Origin: an uncultured Candidatus Pelagibacter sp.
GTDB taxonomy: Bacteria > Pseudomonadota > Alphaproteobacteria > Pelagibacterales > Pelagibacteraceae
Assembly (NCBI GenBank): GCA_913030805.1
Contig: CAJWDL010000001.1
Coordinates: 80,239-144,238 of the forward strand
Direction of reading: 5' to 3'
Length of the DNA stretch: 64,000 bases
Positions 30,304 to 39,475 of this stretch are shown piece by piece. Below the pieces are notes generated by a model. That model was not told the origin of the DNA and did not search any database. It worked only from the letters and a program-made list of their open reading frames with translations. Both the position numbers and the translations under genes were made by a program. Positions within the stretch are counted from its first letter, which is position 1, and each line of letters starts with the position of its first letter.

Positions 30304-30936
30304 ATGATAGAATTATTTTATTCGCCGACACCGAATGGAAGAAAAGTGTCTATCATGTTAGAGGAAACTAAGATCAACTATAAAATAACACATATTGATT
30401 TAAGTAAAGATGAACAATTTAAACCTGAATTTCTTAAACTTAATCCCTACGGAAAAATTCCAGTAATAATTGATCATGAAAAAAATTTAGTTCTTATAGA
30501 GTCAGGTGCTATACTTATTTATTTAGCCAAAAAAAGTAAACAGTTCCTTCCTCAGGAAAATGAAACCAAAATCTTTGAATGGCTAATGTTTCAAATGGGC
30601 AATGTTGGGCCAATGCTTGGTCAGCATCATCATTTTCATCATTTTAATCCTGAAAAAAGTAAATATGCCGAAGATCGATTTTTTAAGAATTCTGTTCGAG
30701 TCTATGAAGTTTTAGATAGAGCTTTGAGTAAAAATAATTATTTAGCTGGTGAAGATTATTCAATAGCCGATATAGCAACTTTTCCCTGGATCGCTAGGCA
30801 CGAATGGCATGACATTGGTTTAAAAAAATATAAACATTTAAGCAGATGGTATAAATCTATTTCTAATAGGTGGGCTGTAAAAAAAGGATACGATTGTTTA
30901 AATACCGGAGAAAAAATACCTAAGATAAAATTATAA
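30304..30936 (+). CDS. Glutathione S-transferase family protein
   Basis: LFYSPTPNGRKVSIMLEE, LNPYGKIPVI, ESGAILIYLA, SIADIATFPW. Confidence 0.92.
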   Translation: MIELFYSPTPNGRKVSIMLEETKINYKITHIDLSKDEQFKPEFLKLNPYGKIPVIIDHEKNLVLIESGAILIYLAKKSKQFLPQENETKIFEWLMFQMGNVGPMLGQHHHFHHFNPEKSKYAEDRFFKNSVRVYEVLDRALSKNNYLAGEDYSIADIATFPWIARHEWHDIGLKKYKHLSRWYKSISNRWAVKKGYDCLNTGEKIPKIKL

Positions 30937-31350
30937 TTCCACGTGAATTTTTTCCTCTTTTTCGTGTTTTTCTTGCGCAGTAATGCACAAAGTTGCAATA
31001 GGTCTTGCGATTAACCTTTTCAGACCAATTGGCTCACCTGTCTCTTCACAAAATCCATAGGTTCCCTCCTTTAATCTCCTTAAAGCTGCATCAATTTTAG
31101 AAACAAGTTTTATCTGTCTATTTACCGTTCTAATTTCCACATTTTTCCCTGTGTAAGAACTTGCTTGATCAATAACATCTGGGGATGAAATATTGTCAAC
31201 TAAATCACTAGAGTATAAAGCCTGAGAATTAGACTTAATTATTTCATTTTTCCATTCAGTTAATCTTTGTATAAAATAAGCCTTGTGTTTTTCACACATG
31301 TACTTTTCTTTTTTATTGGGTATATATTTCTTTGAATTTCTTGCAGGCAT
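30931..31350 (-). CDS. dksA: DksA/TraR-family transcription factor (start re-assigned to MPARNSKK)
   Basis: RLKEGTYGFCEETGEPIGLKRLIARPIATLCITAQE. Confidence 0.88.
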   Translation of the reverse strand: MPARNSKKYIPNKKEKYMCEKHKAYFIQRLTEWKNEIIKSNSQALYSSDLVDNISSPDVIDQASSYTGKNVEIRTVNRQIKLVSKIDAALRRLKEGTYGFCEETGEPIGLKRLIARPIATLCITAQEKHEKEEKIHVEL

Positions 31351-31425
31351 AACAAAATAAATGGGGGGCAGTATATTCAGCATTAATTTACTGTCAAGTT
31401 AAGTTAGTTTATATAAATTATATTT

Positions 31426-32841
31426 ATGTCTATTAAACAAGGTCAGATTAGCAAATTTTTTGTAATTTTTTTATTTGTTCATGTATCAATTTGGACGTTA
31501 ATTCCCTCTTTGATAAATTCGAATCTTCCATTGGATACAATAGAAGCTTTAGCTTGGGCTAGCGATATTCAATGGGGCTATAGCAAACATCCACCATCAA
31601 GCGCATGGTTTTCTGGATTAGTATTTGCAATTTTTTCAAACCAGGATTGGGCATATTACCTCCTTAGCCAGCTATTTGTTGTCATAAGCTTTATAATAGT
31701 GTGGAAATTTTCTGAGGATTTTTTTAAAAAACAGATTCATAGGTTGATATCGGTATTATTATTAGAAGGTATTTGTTTTTACAATTTTACTTCACCAGAA
31801 TTCAATGTTTATGTTTGCCAGTTACCCTTTTGGACCTTAACGGTTTTCTATTGTTGGAAAGGAATTACGCAAAATGATTATATAAGTTGGTTATTATTTG
31901 GATTTTTTGCAGGATTTGGAGCTTTATCACATTATCTATTTTTTTATCTGTTAATGACCTTAAATATATTTTTTATCTACATGATGTTTAAAAAAGAGTT
32001 TAATTCTAAATGTTTAATTTCTCTAATCGCTTTTTCAATAGTTTTTTTGCCTCATTTAATTTGGCTGACAGAAAATAATTTTATTACTATTAACTACGCA
32101 CTACATAGAACAGGATTAGAGGAATCAATTTTTTTGAACCACTTATATTATCCAATAATTTTTTTAGCAAAACAGATTGGAATAATGGTGCCATTTTTTA
32201 TAATGTTGCTATTTGTTGTTTCAAAATTTAAATATAAAATAAATCTTAAGGATAAAAAGCTGATATTTCTAATTATAATAAATATCGTACCATTGCTTTT
32301 AATTTTTCTAACCTCATTTTTTTTGGGTGCAAGAATTAGAACTATGTGGATGACTCCTTTTTACTTATTTAGTGGAGTATTATGTGTTTATATATTTCAA
32401 ACTAAAATTTACAGAGAAAGATTCAAGTATTTTTTAAATGTGTTTTTATTTCTGTTTATTTTGTATCCATCTATTTATATTTATCATTCAATTTCCAAAA
32501 AAGGTCAAAGAACAGATTATCCTGGAAAAGAAATAGCTCAACTTATTCAAACTAAATGGGATAACACTTTCTCAAATGAAATTGAAATAGTGTTTGGAAA
32601 TGTATGGGAAGCAGGAAACCTATCATATCATCTAAAATCGAAACCGGAATGGACAGGAGGTTGGTGGCATGGAATAAAAGAAATACCCAAAAATATAGAT
32701 GGAGGAATAATTGTAATTGGAGATTATGATGAAAACATACTTGTAAATAAGATTTGTACCATTTCAAATACATTGTCTCATGTAGTTTTATTACAACTTA
32801 AATATTTTAACCATAATGTTTGTATGATTGGGAAAAAATGA
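31426..32841 (+). CDS. GT39/ArnT-like membrane glycosyltransferase
   Basis: Multi-TM protein, LDTIEALAWASDIQWGYSKHPPSSAWFSG. Confidence 0.78.
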   Translation: MSIKQGQISKFFVIFLFVHVSIWTLIPSLINSNLPLDTIEALAWASDIQWGYSKHPPSSAWFSGLVFAIFSNQDWAYYLLSQLFVVISFIIVWKFSEDFFKKQIHRLISVLLLEGICFYNFTSPEFNVYVCQLPFWTLTVFYCWKGITQNDYISWLLFGFFAGFGALSHYLFFYLLMTLNIFFIYMMFKKEFNSKCLISLIAFSIVFLPHLIWLTENNFITINYALHRTGLEESIFLNHLYYPIIFLAKQIGIMVPFFIMLLFVVSKFKYKINLKDKKLIFLIIINIVPLLLIFLTSFFLGARIRTMWMTPFYLFSGVLCVYIFQTKIYRERFKYFLNVFLFLFILYPSIYIYHSISKKGQRTDYPGKEIAQLIQTKWDNTFSNEIEIVFGNVWEAGNLSYHLKSKPEWTGGWWHGIKEIPKNIDGGIIVIGDYDENILVNKICTISNTLSHVVLLQLKYFNHNVCMIGKK

Positions 32842-33710
32842 AAAAGTTTATAATTTTAATACCTGTGTATAATGATTGGAAGTCGGCCTCTAAACTCCTA
32901 AAAGAAATCGACTTACAGATTGTTGAATGGGAATCAGAAGTGTCTGTTTTAATTATTGATGATTTTTCAACCGAAGCAAAGTCAGATATAGATTCAAATT
33001 TTAAAAAAATAAAATCAGTGAAAGTTTTGAATATGAAAAAAAATCAAGGACACGCAAGATGTTTTGCCACCGGGTTAAAATTTATCATCGAAAGAGAAAA
33101 TTTTGATTATGTAATACTCATGGATGCAGATGGCGAAGATAGACCCGAGGAATTAAATTTGCTTTTTAATAAGTCAAAAGAATATCCCAACAAAGTTATT
33201 ACCGCAGATAGAACTAAGAGATCGGAAGGACCGCTGTTCAAATTTTGTTATGAAATTCATAAATATTTAACTTATATATTCACAGGACATCTAATTAAGT
33301 TTGGAAATTATACTTGTTTACCTAGAGATTCTGTGGTTAAAATAATCAAAGAACCTTCGGCTTGGAGCAGTTTTTCAGGATCATTAACCAAATTAATTCC
33401 AGATCGAATTTCCGTATCCTCCATTAAGGGTTTGAGATATTACGGTCCATCTAAAATGAGTTTTTTTAGCCTCTTAATCCATTCTCTTTCTATAATTGCG
33501 GTTTTTAAAAAAACTGTTTTTTTACGATCTTTTATTTTTTTATCTGTATATTTATTGTTAATTTTTCAATCTTTATCTTTTATTACCCTGTTACCTGTAT
33601 TTTTAATTGTAATTTTACTTTTCGCAATAATTTGGGTTTCAAATCGTGAAAATTTAGATCAGTTCAATAAATCTTTGGATAACATTTCAAGCATTGATAG
33701 TGTTAATTAG
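32820..33710 (+). CDS. GT2 glycosyltransferase (DPM1/ArnC-like) with C-terminal TM
   Basis: ILIPVYNDWKSASKLLKEI, VILMDADGEDRPEELNLL. Confidence 0.85.
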   Translation: MYDWEKMKKFIILIPVYNDWKSASKLLKEIDLQIVEWESEVSVLIIDDFSTEAKSDIDSNFKKIKSVKVLNMKKNQGHARCFATGLKFIIERENFDYVILMDADGEDRPEELNLLFNKSKEYPNKVITADRTKRSEGPLFKFCYEIHKYLTYIFTGHLIKFGNYTCLPRDSVVKIIKEPSAWSSFSGSLTKLIPDRISVSSIKGLRYYGPSKMSFFSLLIHSLSIIAVFKKTVFLRSFIFLSVYLLLIFQSLSFITLLPVFLIVILLFAIIWVSNRENLDQFNKSLDNISSIDSVN

Positions 33711-35004
33711 CCTTTATGATCGGCAAATAATCAAAATTAGTAGTATCAATTTTTGAAAAATATTTTCTTCCTATATTCTTTTTTTTATTTAGACCTGCGT
33801 TAGCCAAGCTTAAAGTTGAACGTCCATATCTATAATTTGTGTAATCAATAGATTTCATCAAACTTTTTATTCTTTTTTCTTTTGATGAGAAAAATAGATT
33901 ATGAGTTTTTTCTGAATCCAATAATCCTGATAAAATTATTCCCGTTTTTTGGTATTTATAACCCTTTTTAAAAATAGATTTTAATCCTCCTAAAGCACTT
34001 TTTACTATTTCAATACTATTGTCGGTAGCGATTGGAAAATCAATTGTTTTTGAATTTGAATAAAATATTTTTTTGTTTTGAAAAAGACTTGTTCTTATAA
34101 AAATAGTTATAGTTTTTGCTAACAAAGATTCTGATCTTATTTTTTCCGCAGCATTTAAGGAATGAGAAGCAATAGATTCCACAAGTATTTGAAAATTTTC
34201 TACTTTTTTGCCAAACGATCTTGATACACAACAACTTTTTCTTTTTGCTTGATAGTTTTCTAAATCAATACAAGAAATACCTCTTAATTCCATTGCTGTT
34301 CTAGAAGCTAAGACATTCGAATTATTTTTTATCCAATTGTTAGATATATTTTTTAGTTGTTTTGCATTATTAATACCATGTTTAATATAAAACTTAGACG
34401 TTTGTCTTCCGACACCCCATATATCATTAATTTTTATTTTTTCTAATATCGAGTCAATATTCTCTAAACCTATTAAATTTATAATACCAGATTTTTGTTT
34501 CTTAGCTATGTGATTTGCTATTTTGCTGAGAGTTTTAGTTTTTGCTATACCAATGCTTGTTGGTATACCTGTCCAATGTAATATTGTATCTCTAACTTTT
34601 TTACCAAAAGATGAAATCATATTATTTGGTATACTTGATAAATCCAAAAAAGCTTCGTCTATAGAATAAATTTCTATATTTGGGACAAGATATTTTAAAA
34701 TTCGCATTACTCTTCTAGATATATCTCCATATAGTGAATAATTTGAAGAAAACACATATACACCATTTTTAGTAATTATTTCTTTTGCTTTAAAATATGG
34801 ATCACCCATTTTGATACCTAATATTTTTGCTTCGGAAGATCTTGAAATTATGCACCCATCATTATTTGAAAGAACAACTACTGGTTTTTTAAGAATATGT
34901 GGTTTAAATAATCTTTCACAAGATACATAAAAAGAATTGCAATCAACCAAAGCTATTTTTTTAGTATGTGGAATGTATGACATAGGTAACAACACCCCAA
35001 ACAA
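33703..35004 (-). CDS. umuC: Error-prone DNA polymerase V subunit UmuC
   Basis: IALVDCNSFYVSCERLFKP, EIYSIDEAFLDLS, PTSIGIAKTKTLSKIANHIAKK. Confidence 0.95.
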   Translation of the reverse strand: MFGVLLPMSYIPHTKKIALVDCNSFYVSCERLFKPHILKKPVVVLSNNDGCIISRSSEAKILGIKMGDPYFKAKEIITKNGVYVFSSNYSLYGDISRRVMRILKYLVPNIEIYSIDEAFLDLSSIPNNMISSFGKKVRDTILHWTGIPTSIGIAKTKTLSKIANHIAKKQKSGIINLIGLENIDSILEKIKINDIWGVGRQTSKFYIKHGINNAKQLKNISNNWIKNNSNVLASRTAMELRGISCIDLENYQAKRKSCCVSRSFGKKVENFQILVESIASHSLNAAEKIRSESLLAKTITIFIRTSLFQNKKIFYSNSKTIDFPIATDNSIEIVKSALGGLKSIFKKGYKYQKTGIILSGLLDSEKTHNLFFSSKEKRIKSLMKSIDYTNYRYGRSTLSLANAGLNKKKNIGRKYFSKIDTTNFDYLPIIKAN

Positions 35005-35356
35005 AAATATCTGAGCTTGGGTTTATGATAATTTTATCGTCAAGGTTTTTTGAACCAGAAGAAAGAAATTGTAGATTTTTTTCTTTTATAAAACTTTTTA
35101 CTACAAGTTCATCATTTACATTTGCAATTACGATTGAAAGATTTTTGGGTCTTAGGCTTTTATCAACTATTAAAAGATCGCCGTCATATATTCCAACATT
35201 GGACATGGATTTACCTTGGACTCTAATTATAAAAGTTGCGGGTGCATTTTTTATTAAATGAATGTTAAGATCTACATCTTCTTCTACGTAGTCAGTTGCT
35301 GGTGAAGGAAAACCAGCACTCGCTTTGTGTAAGTAAAATGGTAATAACGAACTCAT
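34961..35356 (-). CDS. umuD: UmuD (LexA-fold autopeptidase)
   Basis: AG cleavage site (KASAGFPSPA), catalytic Ser VQGKSMSNVGIYDGD, catalytic Lys DELVVKSF; overlaps umuC. Confidence 0.93.
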   Translation of the reverse strand: MSSLLPFYLHKASAGFPSPATDYVEEDVDLNIHLIKNAPATFIIRVQGKSMSNVGIYDGDLLIVDKSLRPKNLSIVIANVNDELVVKSFIKEKNLQFLSSGSKNLDDKIIINPSSDIFVWGVVTYVIHSTY

Positions 35357-35360
35357 AAAT

Positions 35361-35375
35361 GTTCTTATTTTGTTC
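35361..35375 (-). promoter_or_regulatory. LexA/SOS box upstream of umuDC
   Basis: GAACAAAATAAGAAC on the minus strand (GAAC-N7-GAAC, the alphaproteobacterial LexA box), 4 nt before umuD ATG. Confidence 0.82.
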
Positions 35376-35543
35376 TTATTATTAACATGTTAAAATGTAT
35401 AGTCAACTATCAGGTTGTATTTTGAGTCCAAATCAGAATCGTAAAAGAATCAAAATAGGAACATCTAAAATAAATCTAAATATGCTGTGGATAACTGTTA
35501 CTAGGATATAAAAATAATGATAAAGCAATCAAATTAAAAATAA

Positions 35544-35912
35544 ATGAAAAAGCTAACCTGTCACTGCGGTGGAGTAGAAATCCAAGTTAGAGTACCAGAC
35601 GAAGGATTTGAAAAACTTATGCGATGCAATTGTTCATTATGCAAAAGAAAAGGATACATCATAGGAATGATTGGCCCCGAAGATTTTAAGATAAGTAAAG
35701 GAGAGAACCTCTTAAAGCTTTATCAATATCATACAAAAACTGCAAAACATTATTTTTGCTCAAATTGTGGAATCCATACGCATAACAATCCGAGAAGCAA
35801 TCCAAAAATTTATGGAATAAATATAGCCTGCGTTGAAGGTATTAATCCGTTTGAATTAAAAAATGTTGCAATTAATGACGGTGTCAACCATCCCCTGGAT
35901 CAAAAAAAATAA
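35544..35912 (+). CDS. GFA / CENP-V family zinc-binding protein
   Basis: CHCGGVEIQV, CNCSLCKRKG, FCSNCGIHTHNNPR. Confidence 0.86.
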   Translation: MKKLTCHCGGVEIQVRVPDEGFEKLMRCNCSLCKRKGYIIGMIGPEDFKISKGENLLKLYQYHTKTAKHYFCSNCGIHTHNNPRSNPKIYGINIACVEGINPFELKNVAINDGVNHPLDQKK

Positions 35913-35918
35913 TATTAA

Positions 35919-36845
35919 ATGTTATTAGTTAATCAATGCTTCAATGCTGTACGCAAAGACTGTTATAAATATATTAAATTCCAAGAGACAAAAACAGAGA
36001 AATTCAAAAATAAAAATCGAATGATCAAAGCTTTTCTAATACCTTTATGTTATTGGATAAAAAATAAAACAAATAATAGAAAACCCTTGCTACTTGGTTT
36101 ATCCGGAGGACAAGGAACAGGAAAAACTACTATTTCATCAATTCTATTATTAATTTTAAAAAAATACTTTAAGTTAAAAGTTTTTAGAATTTCTATAGAT
36201 GATTTTTATAAAACAAGAAAAGAAAGAATTTCTTTGTCAAAAATTAAACATCCTTTATTAAGCATAAGAGGCGTTCCAGGTACACATGATATGAAAATGA
36301 TGGTCAGATTTTTTAATAAAGTTAAGTCAAAAAAATTTACACAATTTAAACTTCCAAGGTTTGACAAATCTATTGATGATAGGTGTAAGAGAAATTTATG
36401 GTATAATATTTATTCGAGACCCGATGTAGTTATTTTCGAAGGCTGGTGCGTTGGAGCCAGACCTCAAAAAGTATTTGATTTAAAAAAAACGGTAAATTTG
36501 ATAGAAAAAACGGAAGACAAATCTTTAAGATGGAGAAAGTATGTAAATAAGCAGCTTGAAACAAAATATAAAAAACTATTTAATAAACTTGATGGTTTAA
36601 TATATTTAAAAGTACGAAATTTTTATCTATTAAGAAAATGGAGATTAAAACAAGAAAAAAAACTTTGGTTGAAAGCAAGTAGTAAAAAAAATTTAAAAAT
36701 TATGAATAAAAAAGAAGTAATAAACTTTATGTCTACTTATCAGCGAATAACTCAGCACATGTTTAACGATATGCCAAAAATTTCTTCTGTAATAATGAAT
36801 TTAAATGATAAACACCAAATAAATAAAATTCAATTTATAAATTGA
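35919..36845 (+). CDS. P-loop kinase, D-glycerate 3-kinase-like
   Basis: LLGLSGGQGTGKTTISSIL, SIDDFYKTRKER, RGVPGTHD, VIFEGWCVGARPQ. Confidence 0.82.
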   Translation: MLLVNQCFNAVRKDCYKYIKFQETKTEKFKNKNRMIKAFLIPLCYWIKNKTNNRKPLLLGLSGGQGTGKTTISSILLLILKKYFKLKVFRISIDDFYKTRKERISLSKIKHPLLSIRGVPGTHDMKMMVRFFNKVKSKKFTQFKLPRFDKSIDDRCKRNLWYNIYSRPDVVIFEGWCVGARPQKVFDLKKTVNLIEKTEDKSLRWRKYVNKQLETKYKKLFNKLDGLIYLKVRNFYLLRKWRLKQEKKLWLKASSKKNLKIMNKKEVINFMSTYQRITQHMFNDMPKISSVIMNLNDKHQINKIQFIN

Positions 36846-38144
36846 ATGAAAAAATTAATTTTAATTATCTTTTTTACTACAATTTTTTTAAATCAATCTT
36901 ATGCTACAACTTTAACACAGGCTTTAAGCAAGGCATATAAAAATAATCCAAAATTAAATGCGGAAAGAGAAAATTTAATAATTTCCGAAGAAAAAATTAA
37001 TGAAGCAAAAAGTGATTTTTTGCCTTCAATTACAATTTCTGGATATGTAAGTGATGAAAATACTACAAAACTAACAAATAGAAGCGGAGCAGACGTTAGG
37101 AGCACAGATGTTAAACCCAGCCAAGAATCAATATTAATTGAGCAGACACTTTTTCAGGGTTTGGGCGGAATGGCAAATCTTGAAAAAAACACTATAGGTT
37201 TAGAATTATCAAAATTGAAATTAAAAAAAGCAGAACAAGAAATTTTACTTGAAGCTATAGAAGTTTATACAAATCTTGTTGTAAATAAAAAAAAGGTTGA
37301 GATTAATATTTCAAATGTAGATTTGCTAGAAAGACAGGTGGAAAATGACAAAAATAGATTAGAGCGAAGTGAAATTAATTTAACCGATTTAGCCCAATCA
37401 GAAGCTTCTTTGGCGGGCGCAAATGCTAAATTAATTGAGATCCGAAACCATCTAATAACCAGTAAATTAAATTATGAAAAAACCATAGGTGTTATAAATA
37501 ACTACGAAAACCTAAACGAGACATACGTTTTTAATTATGGACTTCCAAGAAGTTTGGTTTCAGCAAATAAAATTTCGAAAAAAGAAAATCCTGATTTAAA
37601 TATAGCTATATTGGAATTGGAACAATCTCAACAGGATATAATTATAGCACGATCTGAACTATCTCCATCAGCATCACTTTCATATAAAATGACACAAACT
37701 GAAGATATAAGTTCATCCCATGATGAAACAGATAAGGAAATTTTAAAAGCCGAAGCTTCTTGGCCAATATTTTCTGGAGGAAAGAATATAGCCAACCTAA
37801 AAAAATCAAAAAGTTTGAGAAAGCAAAAACAATTATTACTTGAAGATTCTAAAAAATTCAATAAAGCTTCGGTGGCAAATGCTTGGTCTAATTTTCAATC
37901 TTCTAAAAGTTTTTTAACTTCCGTTAGATATCAAGTCAAAGCAGCTGAAATAGCAAATGAAGGCATTACTATTGAATATGAATCTGGGTCGGGAAGATCA
38001 ACTCTCGATGTCATACAATCCAACTCTATATTGCTTAATGCTAAAATTGATTTGGTAAACTCAAAGAGAGACTTTCTCTTATCTCAATTTAGGCTTCTTT
38101 CATCAATTGGTCGATTAACTGGGTCTTATCTAGGCTTAAATTAA
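36846..38144 (+). CDS. tolC: TolC-family outer membrane efflux protein
   Basis: TLTQALSKAYKNNPKLNAERENL; GSGRSTLDVIQSNSILLNAKIDLVNSKRD. Confidence 0.9.
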   Translation: MKKLILIIFFTTIFLNQSYATTLTQALSKAYKNNPKLNAERENLIISEEKINEAKSDFLPSITISGYVSDENTTKLTNRSGADVRSTDVKPSQESILIEQTLFQGLGGMANLEKNTIGLELSKLKLKKAEQEILLEAIEVYTNLVVNKKKVEINISNVDLLERQVENDKNRLERSEINLTDLAQSEASLAGANAKLIEIRNHLITSKLNYEKTIGVINNYENLNETYVFNYGLPRSLVSANKISKKENPDLNIAILELEQSQQDIIIARSELSPSASLSYKMTQTEDISSSHDETDKEILKAEASWPIFSGGKNIANLKKSKSLRKQKQLLLEDSKKFNKASVANAWSNFQSSKSFLTSVRYQVKAAEIANEGITIEYESGSGRSTLDVIQSNSILLNAKIDLVNSKRDFLLSQFRLLSSIGRLTGSYLGLN

Positions 38145-38192
38145 GTGTTAATTTTCCTTTAAAATATAACAATTCATAACTATTGATTAAAA

Positions 38193-38207
38193 GAACAAAA
38201 TGTGTAC
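38193..38207 (+). promoter_or_regulatory. Candidate degenerate SOS box upstream of recA
   Basis: GAACAAAATGTGTAC (7/8 of GAAC-N7-GAAC; first 9 nt identical to the umuD box), overlapping the -35 of a promoter with perfect TATAAT (38226-38231). Confidence 0.6.
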
Positions 38208-38254
38208 ATTTAAATTAGTGATTCGTATAATGAATATTGAAAAAAAGGGTAAAA

Positions 38255-39373
38255 ATGACAAAAAATAACCTAAAAATCGTTAAATCAAATAAAAATCAGG
38301 AATTAGAAAACAAAGAGAAAAATAAGGCCCTAGAAGCAGCCATAAGTCAGATCGATGACACTTTTGGCAAGGGCTCTGTAATGAAGTTAGGTCAACAAAC
38401 TGTTATGGATATTGAATCAATATCTACAGGGTCACTTAGTTTAGATTTGGCTTTGGGGATAGGGGGTCTGCCAAAAGGAAGAGTAATAGAAATTTATGGA
38501 CCCGAGGCATCAGGTAAAACTACCCTAGCGTTGCAAGTAATTTCCGAAGCACAAAAAACCGGAGGAATTTGTGGATTCATTGACGCAGAACACGCGCTTG
38601 ATCCAATATATGCAAAAAAATTAGGAGTTAAAACTGATGAACTTTTAATTTCTCAGCCAGATACTGGTGAACAAGCTTTAGAAATAGCAGATACTTTAAT
38701 TAAATCGGGATCTATTTCCGTTTTGGTTATTGACTCCGTTGCTGCATTAACACCACGAGCTGAAATCGAAGGTGAGATGGGTGATCATCACGTTGGTCTA
38801 CAATCAAGGTTGATGAGCCAAGCGTTAAGAAAACTTACAAGCTCCATTTCGAAAACTAATACGATGGTGATTTTTATAAATCAAATAAGAATGAAAATTG
38901 GTATTATGTTTGGTAATCCAGAAACTACATCTGGTGGAAATGCATTGAAATTTTATTCATCTGTCAGAATGGATATTCGAAGAATTGGAGCAATAAAAGA
39001 AAAGGATCAGATAATTGGCAATTCAACGAGGGTTAAGGTAGTAAAAAACAAAGTATCACCACCATTCAAAGTAGTAGAATTTGATTTAATGTATGGGAAA
39101 GGAATTAGCAAATCAGGAGAACTAATAGATCTTGGAGCCAAAGCAGATATTGTGGAAAAAGCTGGCGCCTGGTATGCATACAAAGGCGAAAAAATTGGAC
39201 AAGGCAGAGAAAATGCAAAAGTCTATTTGGAAAAAAATCCTCAAGTTGCAGCTGAAATTGAAATGGCAGTTAGAACCAAAGCAGGCGTTATTGCAAAAAA
39301 AATAGAGGGCAATCCTGTAGAGAAAAATCTTGTTGTTGAAAAAGATTCTAAAGAAAATAGTAAAAAAGATTAA
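38255..39373 (+). CDS. recA: Recombinase RecA (start re-assigned to MTKNNLK)
   Basis: [61 protein letters not shown]. Confidence 0.98.
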   Translation: MTKNNLKIVKSNKNQELENKEKNKALEAAISQIDDTFGKGSVMKLGQQTVMDIESISTGSLSLDLALGIGGLPKGRVIEIYGPEASGKTTLALQVISEAQKTGGICGFIDAEHALDPIYAKKLGVKTDELLISQPDTGEQALEIADTLIKSGSISVLVIDSVAALTPRAEIEGEMGDHHVGLQSRLMSQALRKLTSSISKTNTMVIFINQIRMKIGIMFGNPETTSGGNALKFYSSVRMDIRRIGAIKEKDQIIGNSTRVKVVKNKVSPPFKVVEFDLMYGKGISKSGELIDLGAKADIVEKAGAWYAYKGEKIGQGRENAKVYLEKNPQVAAEIEMAVRTKAGVIAKKIEGNPVEKNLVVEKDSKENSKKD

Positions 39374-39391
39374 TAAAAAGCCATCTAAAAC

Positions 39392-39425
39392 AAATAAAGG
39401 TGTTTAATAAAACACCTTTATTTTT
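39392..39425 (+). terminator. Rho-independent terminator after recA
   Basis: AAATAAAGGTGTTT-AATA-AAACACCTTTATTT followed by TT. Confidence 0.85.
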
Positions 39426-39475
39426 GTTTATCTGTTGTAGACATCATTTTAAAAAAATGTATTTTGATATTCAGC

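Noticed and set aside
30931-31350. DksA zinc finger lacking the full four-Cys set (only two Cys seen)
   Set aside because: Cys-poor DksA variants are already known in alphaproteobacteria; not unusual enough.
35486-35494. Perfect DnaA box TGTGGATAA in the umuD/GFA intergenic region
   Set aside because: Single 9-mer expected about 0.5 times by chance in 64 kb on both strands; no cluster of boxes or origin-type genes nearby.
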